From Coprococcus sp. (GTDB lineage: Bacteria > Bacillota > Clostridia > Lachnospirales > Lachnospiraceae), in contig JAAWDY010000057.1 of NCBI GenBank assembly GCA_022793995.1, positions 1 to 38,456 on the forward strand: a stretch of 38,456 bases of DNA. Direction: 5' to 3'. Positions 34,047 to 38,456 of the stretch are shown here, one piece after another. The notes below the pieces were generated by a model, which did no database searches, had not been told where the DNA came from, and was given only the letters and a program-made list of their open reading frames with translations. Positions within the stretch are counted from its first letter, which is position 1; each line of letters starts with the position of its first letter. Position numbers and translations under genes: made by a program.

Positions 34047-34890
34047 CTGGGCTAGAAAGTTTTTGTACCGTATTTTCTGTGGTATCGCCTTGCTGGTGTC
34101 AGTGTATCTGGTATTAGATTTTCTAATCAGCGGAACATTCGACTATCGTGTGTTCATTATGTCGATTCTGATGGTCGTCGTGGTGATCTGGGGAATCGTG
34201 GACTGGCGTAAAAGTTATCTTCTCATCCAGAAAAAGGAGACGGAACTTAAGCTATATCAGCTCTACATACAGCCGTTAGAAGAGCTGGTAAAAGAGATAC
34301 GTGCAAAGCAGCATGAATTTGACAATCATATCAACGCGATCTTGAACATGCATCTCACGGTGGATGATTACAGCGAGCTTGTGGCAAAGCAGTCCGAGTA
34401 TATAACAGAAGTCGTAAAGGATGATGAAAGCAGGCAGTACCTACAGCTGCTTCGGATTAGCGATAAGATACTGGCTGGATTCCTGTACAGTAAGATCGTG
34501 CGTGCTCCATCTTTTGTACGGACAGAGATTGATGTAAAGGATCTGGAGATCATTTCCGGTATTTCCGAGCATCATCTAATCGAGATCGTCGGTATCCTGG
34601 TGGATAATGCTTACGAAGCATGTACTGAAGAGCTAAGCCGGGTCATGATGGAGCTGGATTCGCAGAACGACAGACTGGTCTTTGTCGTCAAGAACCGAAT
34701 GCGCAATGTGAAGCTGGAGGATATCGGCAAATTTTTTGAAAAAGGGTATTCCACGAAGAGCGGCGACGGAAAACGCGGGCTGGGATTGTACCGCGCAAAA
34801 CAGCTCACCGCAAGATACGGCGGTGAGATCACGGTGAGTACAGATTTTATTGATAACCGGAATTATATCTGTCTGAAAGTGGTGATATAA
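34039..34890 (+). CDS. GHKL-type sensor histidine kinase
   Basis: A 283-residue kinase, cognate to the LytTR regulator by overlap. Only two membrane helices (about 12-31 and 38-54), fewer than the usual six of AgrC. Phospho-acceptor region with H92 in KQHEFDNHINAI, N-box LVDNAYEA and G-box GLGLYRAKQLTARYGG. The start is GTG 34039 behind GGGAGG inside the regulator gene. The small sensor suggests a signal within the membrane or an interacting protein; the neighbouring NfeD/SPFH pair is a candidate only by position. Confidence 0.9.
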   Translation: MVDWARKFLYRIFCGIALLVSVYLVLDFLISGTFDYRVFIMSILMVVVVIWGIVDWRKSYLLIQKKETELKLYQLYIQPLEELVKEIRAKQHEFDNHINAILNMHLTVDDYSELVAKQSEYITEVVKDDESRQYLQLLRISDKILAGFLYSKIVRAPSFVRTEIDVKDLEIISGISEHHLIEIVGILVDNAYEACTEELSRVMMELDSQNDRLVFVVKNRMRNVKLEDIGKFFEKGYSTKSGDGKRGLGLYRAKQLTARYGGEITVSTDFIDNRNYICLKVVI

Positions 34891-35403
34891 TCATAAGAGT
34901 TGAGACATGAGCCAGGCGTAAACTTCCTGGTTCTTTTCATTCCAGTTCTTGACAATCGTCTCCGCCTCATGTTCGTCAGGAACGGACAAGGTGAGGTCGA
35001 TCAGGGGTTCCTGATTTTCTAACACCTGGCATCGCACAGAATACTCATGGGCATGATTCCGCCAGTAGTCCGCTTTCACGGAGACCTCGTCCTTTAATTC
35101 ATATTCCTTTTCGCGGAGAAACTGTTCCACATCCTCCCGTATGGGACGGTAGATATGATTCCGGAAATATTGAATAGATTGCGCTCCGTCCGGGGTAAGA
35201 TGATAGAGGGTACGCCTGTGCGTGTTCTCCTCTTCTAGGAGTCCGGCCTCGGTCAGCTGGGACAACGCCTGCTGCAGTGTAAAATAGGTGGTATATCCCC
35301 GTCCCAGCATGAATTCGGAGATCTGGGCGTTTGTCAGCGGAAAATCGATCCTGGAAAGCATATACAGGATCATAAATTTATATAGTGTAAATATCTCAGG
35401 CAT
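34891..35403 (-). CDS. DUF4364 family protein (winged-helix type)
   Basis: A 170-residue cytoplasmic protein of the DUF4364 family, common in Clostridia. The N-terminal half (about 5-80) looks like a PadR/MarR-style winged helix (ISEFMLGRGYTTYFTLQQAL, LTEAGLLEEENTHRRTLYHL). The C-terminal half is beta-rich with no known ligand. Its role is unknown; transcription regulation is inferred from the fold. It lies 10 bases after the radical SAM gene in the same direction, so the two are probably cotranscribed. Its stop faces the kinase gene with no gap. Confidence 0.88.
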   Translation of the reverse strand: MPEIFTLYKFMILYMLSRIDFPLTNAQISEFMLGRGYTTYFTLQQALSQLTEAGLLEEENTHRRTLYHLTPDGAQSIQYFRNHIYRPIREDVEQFLREKEYELKDEVSVKADYWRNHAHEYSVRCQVLENQEPLIDLTLSVPDEHEAETIVKNWNEKNQEVYAWLMSQLL

Positions 35404-35413
35404 AAGTATCCTC

Positions 35414-36376
35414 CTAATCCGTTTTCATAAAATTCTTTCCCTGCCATATATCATGATGTTTCAGATAAGCGTGGAAACGATTCAGTACCATGCGTTTTCT
35501 GCCTGTCCATAAGGGTGCAATCAGCAGGTCCTTCGGGCCGTCCCCGGTAAGCCTGTGGATGACTGTCTCTGGGTTCAGACGTGCGATACATGCTCCTAAT
35601 ACTTCAAAATATTCTTCCATCGACGGAATCTTAAAAGGATGCGCCTGATAATATTCCGCAAGGTCTGTGTTTTGCAGGACATGAAGAAGCTGAAGCTTGA
35701 TGCCCCAGATGGGCAGTCGGTTCAGGAAGCCGAGGGTATCCATCATCTGATCTTTGCTTTCTCCTGGAAGGAATAATATCACGTGGACAATGACGAAAAT
35801 CCTGCGACGCGCAAGTTCGAGGACGGCTCTCTCAAATACCGGCAGGTCATAACCCCGGCGGATGAACGTGGCGCTTTCAGGATGGATCGTCTGGAGTCCT
35901 AGTTCTACCCATACAGGTTTTTGCCTTTGGAGCGAAGAAAGAAGGGATAGGACATCCTCGCCTAAACAGTCCGGACGGGTGGCGATCGAAAGAACCTTGA
36001 CCTCCGGGTCGGCAATCGTCCGGGTAAAGATATCTGTCAGATACGCAAGGGGAGCGTAAGTGTTGGTGAATGCTTGAAAGTACGCGATGTATCCGCCGCC
36101 CTTGTATTTATTTTTAATGAGAGCTTTGCCTTGTTCCAACTGTTGTTCGATCGTCAGGGAAGCGCTGGATGCAAATTCCCCGGAACCGCCCTCGCTGCAG
36201 AAGATACATCCCCTCTTCCCGATCGTCCCATCCCGGTTCGGACAGGTACATCCGCCGTTTAGAGCGATCTTGTAAAGCTTCTGTCCATAGGCTGACTTTA
36301 ACGCATAATCTAGAGAATGATAGGGCCTCTCTCCCCAGCGCCGCCGGGATTCATTAGAGTGTATTGACTGATTCAT
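35414..36376 (-). CDS. TIGR01212-type radical SAM protein (YhcC-like)
   Basis: A 320-residue radical SAM enzyme of unknown substrate. Cysteines C43, C45, C57 and C60 lie in NGGCTCPNRDG and GKRGCIFC and supply the [4Fe-4S] site. Next come SEGGSGEF, the AYFQAFTNTYAP stretch and WVELGLQTIHPES, all typical of the YhcC family, with a C-terminal domain containing HRLTGDGPKDLLIAP. Start choice is uncertain: ATG 36376 has GGCGGA about 8 bases upstream, and ATG 36391 is also possible. It heads the minus-strand pair with the DUF4364 gene. Confidence 0.9.
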   Translation of the reverse strand: MNQSIHSNESRRRWGERPYHSLDYALKSAYGQKLYKIALNGGCTCPNRDGTIGKRGCIFCSEGGSGEFASSASLTIEQQLEQGKALIKNKYKGGGYIAYFQAFTNTYAPLAYLTDIFTRTIADPEVKVLSIATRPDCLGEDVLSLLSSLQRQKPVWVELGLQTIHPESATFIRRGYDLPVFERAVLELARRRIFVIVHVILFLPGESKDQMMDTLGFLNRLPIWGIKLQLLHVLQNTDLAEYYQAHPFKIPSMEEYFEVLGACIARLNPETVIHRLTGDGPKDLLIAPLWTGRKRMVLNRFHAYLKHHDIWQGKNFMKTD

Positions 36377-36679
36377 AAAATTGTCCGCCATTGGGTATTG
36401 AAAATTGCTATGTATTATGATAACATTCTTATGGAAGTAAAGCAAATAGAAAAAAGATTTTCATCTGTGCGGCTGAAACCGCGATACACGGAGCACTACA
36501 CAAAATTTGGAAACGCACGGTTGGAAAGAATTTTCATTTTTCAAGTAATTGTCGGGTCAGACAAATTTTCCTTATAGTTACAATCTAATGAAATAATTGA
36601 AACCAAAACAGGACATCAGGCAGTGTCTGCTGTGATTTTAGGGCGGCCGATACAGCGAAATAGAGAGGAGTGATGTAGT
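36377..36679. other. intergenic region between radical SAM gene and rho
   Basis: About 300 bases without a gene. It holds a probable rho promoter (separate entry), a small GCGG-CTGAAA-CCGC hairpin near 36470 and, in the rho leader, GCAG-TGT-CTGC near 36620. I see no gene, repeat or strong leader structure. The minus-strand promoter for the radical SAM gene is not clear. Confidence 0.5.
36549..36578 (+). promoter_or_regulatory. putative rho promoter
   Basis: TTGTCG (36549-36554) and TATAGT (36573-36578) with an 18-base spacer, giving a leader of about 95 bases. Confidence 0.5.
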
Positions 36680-38008
36680 ATGACAAGAGAGAAATATGAA
36701 TCTCTGCCGCTTGCGACGCTGCGGGAATTGGCGAAAGCACGCGGCTTAAAAGGCGTTTCCGCATTAAAAAAAGCGGATTTGATCGAGGTAATGCTCAAAG
36801 AAGATGAGAAGGACACGGTTAAGGAAGTAAAAGAGGAGATCAAGACGGAGAAAAGCGGGGCTGTGGATATCGAACAGCTTGACAGCGGGAATACGGTGAA
36901 CGGGATCCTTGAGGTGATGAGCGACGGGTTCGGTTTCATCCGGTCAAAGAATTATCTGCCGGGCGAGGAAGACGTCTATGTGTCCCCGTCCCAGATACGC
37001 AGATTTGGGTTAAAAACAGGAGATATTCTGACGGGAAATACGCGGGTCAAGACACAGTCGGAGAAGTTCAGCGCGCTTTTGTATCTGACGAGGATTAACG
37101 GCGTTACCCCGGCGGAGGCTTCAAGACGGAATAATTTTGAGGACATGACCCCGATCTTCCCGAACGAGAGACTGCGCCTTGAGGCAGGGAGGACAAGTAC
37201 GGCTATGCGCGTTATGGATGTGCTCTCCCCCATAGGAAAAGGGCAGAGGGGAATGATCGTATCCCCGCCGAAAGCAGGGAAAACGACGCTTCTGAAACAG
37301 GTGGCGCTGTCTATGAGAAGGAATAATCCAGAAGTTCACCTTTTGATCTTATTGATCGACGAACGTCCGGAGGAGGTAACGGATATCAAGGAAGCAATCG
37401 AAGGGAAGAACGTGGAGGTCATCTATTCTACCTTTGACGAGCTGCCGGAGCATCATCGCCGCGTCTCGGAGATGGTGATTGAAAGGGCGAAGCGCCTGGT
37501 GGAACATAAGAAAGATGTGGTGATTCTTCTGGACAGCATTACTAGACTTGCCAGGGCGTACAACCTGGTGGTTCCGCCCAGCGGAAGGACGCTTTCCGGC
37601 GGTCTTGACCCGGCGGCCCTGCACATGCCGAAACGCTTTTTCGGGGCGGCGAGGAATATGCGTGAGGGCGGAAGTCTCACAATCCTTGCGACCGCGCTTG
37701 TGGAGACGGGAAGCAAGATGGACGACGTCATCTACGAGGAATTCAAGGGAACGGGTAATATGGAGCTTGTCCTTGATCGGAAGCTTTCTGAGAAACGGAT
37801 CTTCCCGGCTATCGATATTCCGAAATCCGGAACCCGGCGGGAGGACCTTCTGCTCACCCGTGAGGAGCAGGAGGCTGTGGATATCATGCGTCGGGCGCTG
37901 AACGGCATGAAAGCTGATGAAGCGGTGGATAATATTCTGAATCTGTTCGATCGGACCAAGAATAATCTTGAGTTTGTACAGATGGTGAAGAAAATGAAAT
38001 TTATATAG
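36680..38008 (+). CDS. rho: transcription termination factor Rho
   Basis: A hexameric RNA helicase that ends transcription. 442 residues: Rho_N helical domain (1-45), a short Lys/Glu-rich linker (about 45-65), RNA-binding cold-shock fold (about 68-140, [20 protein letters not shown]), then the ATPase domain with Walker [13 protein letters not shown] (about 195-206), Walker [15 protein letters not shown]-loop [10 protein letters not shown] and the R-loop region [20 protein letters not shown]. All catalytic segments are intact, and there is no large insertion in the N-terminal part as seen in some Actinobacteria. The start follows AGAGAGGAGTGATGTAGT. Confidence 0.97.
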   Translation: MTREKYESLPLATLRELAKARGLKGVSALKKADLIEVMLKEDEKDTVKEVKEEIKTEKSGAVDIEQLDSGNTVNGILEVMSDGFGFIRSKNYLPGEEDVYVSPSQIRRFGLKTGDILTGNTRVKTQSEKFSALLYLTRINGVTPAEASRRNNFEDMTPIFPNERLRLEAGRTSTAMRVMDVLSPIGKGQRGMIVSPPKAGKTTLLKQVALSMRRNNPEVHLLILLIDERPEEVTDIKEAIEGKNVEVIYSTFDELPEHHRRVSEMVIERAKRLVEHKKDVVILLDSITRLARAYNLVVPPSGRTLSGGLDPAALHMPKRFFGAARNMREGGSLTILATALVETGSKMDDVIYEEFKGTGNMELVLDRKLSEKRIFPAIDIPKSGTRREDLLLTREEQEAVDIMRRALNGMKADEAVDNILNLFDRTKNNLEFVQMVKKMKFI

Positions 38009-38034
38009 TGATAAGGAAATGATCGTGGAGAACA

Positions 38035-38184
38035 ATGGCGGATATAAAAGATTTTCACTGTACCTATGATAGTCTATCAGGGATACCGGAAGAGGTGGTA
38101 AGAGGAGGAGCCTTTCACTTTCCAGAGGCATACTTGTATGCAGATCGGATGGCGGAACTGTCTCTGGCATTAAAGAATCACTGA
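38035..38184 (+). CDS. 49-residue ORF downstream of rho, unknown
   Basis: ATG 38035 follows GTGGAG by about 5 bases and reads an acidic, His- and Tyr-containing peptide (MADIKDFHCTYDSLSGI ... AELSLALKNH) to TGA 38182-38184. It starts 26 bases after the rho stop, so it could be cotranscribed. No family is recognised. Composition is protein-like, but the length makes coding uncertain. It may be a truncated gene cut by the adjacent terminal-repeat element, which begins 6 bases after its stop. Confidence 0.45.
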   Translation: MADIKDFHCTYDSLSGIPEEVVRGGAFHFPEAYLYADRMAELSLALKNH

Positions 38185-38190
38185 TTATTC

Positions 38191-38456
38191 TAATGCTTGA
38201 GAGCCACCACAATATGTAGTAACACCACGGGCATAGTAAGGTTATCCTTAACCGCTTGATTACCCTACACCAGAATTGCTTTAGAACTGCAAGGGCTGCA
38301 ATGCAGTGCATTTACTCTTGCAGTTCTAAAGCAATTCTGGAACAATATAATAAGCGGTATAAAATAGCACATACTATATCTAGTATTCTTAGATGACCCT
38401 CAAACATTAAATTACAAGTGGCTCCGAAGCTTTAAATTGGTGGCTCTCAAGCATTA
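38191..38456. mobile_element. 266-bp MITE-like element with 19-bp perfect terminal inverted repeats
   Basis: TAATGCTTGAGAGCCACCA at 38191-38209 is the exact reverse complement of the last 19 bases, 38438-38456. There is no coding sequence inside. It contains a 7-bp inverted repeat (ACCGCTT 38251-38257 / AAGCGGT 38352-38358) around a 24-bp perfect inverted repeat. Near the right end two units of TGGCTC-x-x-AAGC (38419 and 38441) and a weaker third (about 38396) are spaced 22-24 bases, reminiscent of the repeated end sites of IS21-family elements. The right flank is outside the window, so target duplication cannot be checked. Confidence 0.72.
38270..38340. repeat. 24-bp perfect inverted repeat inside the terminal element
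   Basis: The arms 38270-38293 and 38317-38340 are exact reverse complements with a 23-base loop that itself contains CTGCA-A-TGCAG. There is no T-run after it, so it is not a standard intrinsic terminator. Confidence 0.9.

Noticed and set aside
1..38456. CRISPR arrays, tRNA or rRNA genes, prophage
   Set aside because: I saw no regularly spaced repeats, no tRNA cloverleaf or rRNA-like sequence, and no phage structural genes.

Overview
The window looks like a chromosomal stretch of a gut-type Clostridia, most likely a Lachnospiraceae relative. This rests on gene content and style (type III glutamine synthetase, DUF4364, CBS-type pyrophosphatase, NfeD/SPFH pair, strong AGGAGG ribosome sites, moderate G+C). 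The genus is inferred, not proven.

Layout. 1-1250: a decayed ABC-2 permease, then a ferritin with a clear promoter and terminator. 1364-5224: a GH36 alpha-galactosidase convergent with an AraC regulator, which is divergent from a YczE-type membrane protein. 5225-6327: a partly AT-rich patch with a 72-codon conserved-looking frame that lacks a normal start codon, a 53-residue membrane microprotein and an alanine racemase remnant. 6324-16236: a nitrogen block. glnN (type III glutamine synthetase) and purF form one minus-strand unit, and gltB-gltD (glutamate synthase) is divergent from it. The shared intergenic region holds two promoters, an intrinsic terminator in the glnN leader, and possible alternative hairpins in the gltB leader. 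16032-21670: a minus-strand block of OmpR-type response regulator, membrane kinase, ABC ATPase, FtsX-like permease, a 60-residue membrane protein and a monofunctional peptidoglycan glycosyltransferase. The last gene runs about 205 bp antisense into gltD. 21780-24384: a class A penicillin-binding protein with a repetitive Pro/Asp/Glu tail. 24614-28577: YigZ, a two-S1-domain RNA-binding protein with a strongly structured leader, a CBS/DRTGG family II pyrophosphatase and a flavin reductase. 28845-34890: polysaccharide deacetylase, TcdA, RarA, NfeD, SPFH and a LytTR/GHKL two-component pair. 34891-38456: DUF4364 and a radical SAM protein on the minus strand, then Rho, a 49-codon ORF and a 266-bp element with perfect terminal inverted repeats that ends on the last base of the window.

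How the genes work together. GlnN and GltBD form the GS-GOGAT ammonia assimilation cycle, and PurF spends the glutamine. The kinase/ABC/glycosyltransferase block and the PBP suggest a cell-envelope stress and wall-synthesis neighbourhood. The most unusual signals are the S1-gene leader (two hairpins whose loops carry complementary 8-mers), the glnN leader terminator, the gltD/glycosyltransferase overlap, the gene remnants and the terminal MITE-like element.
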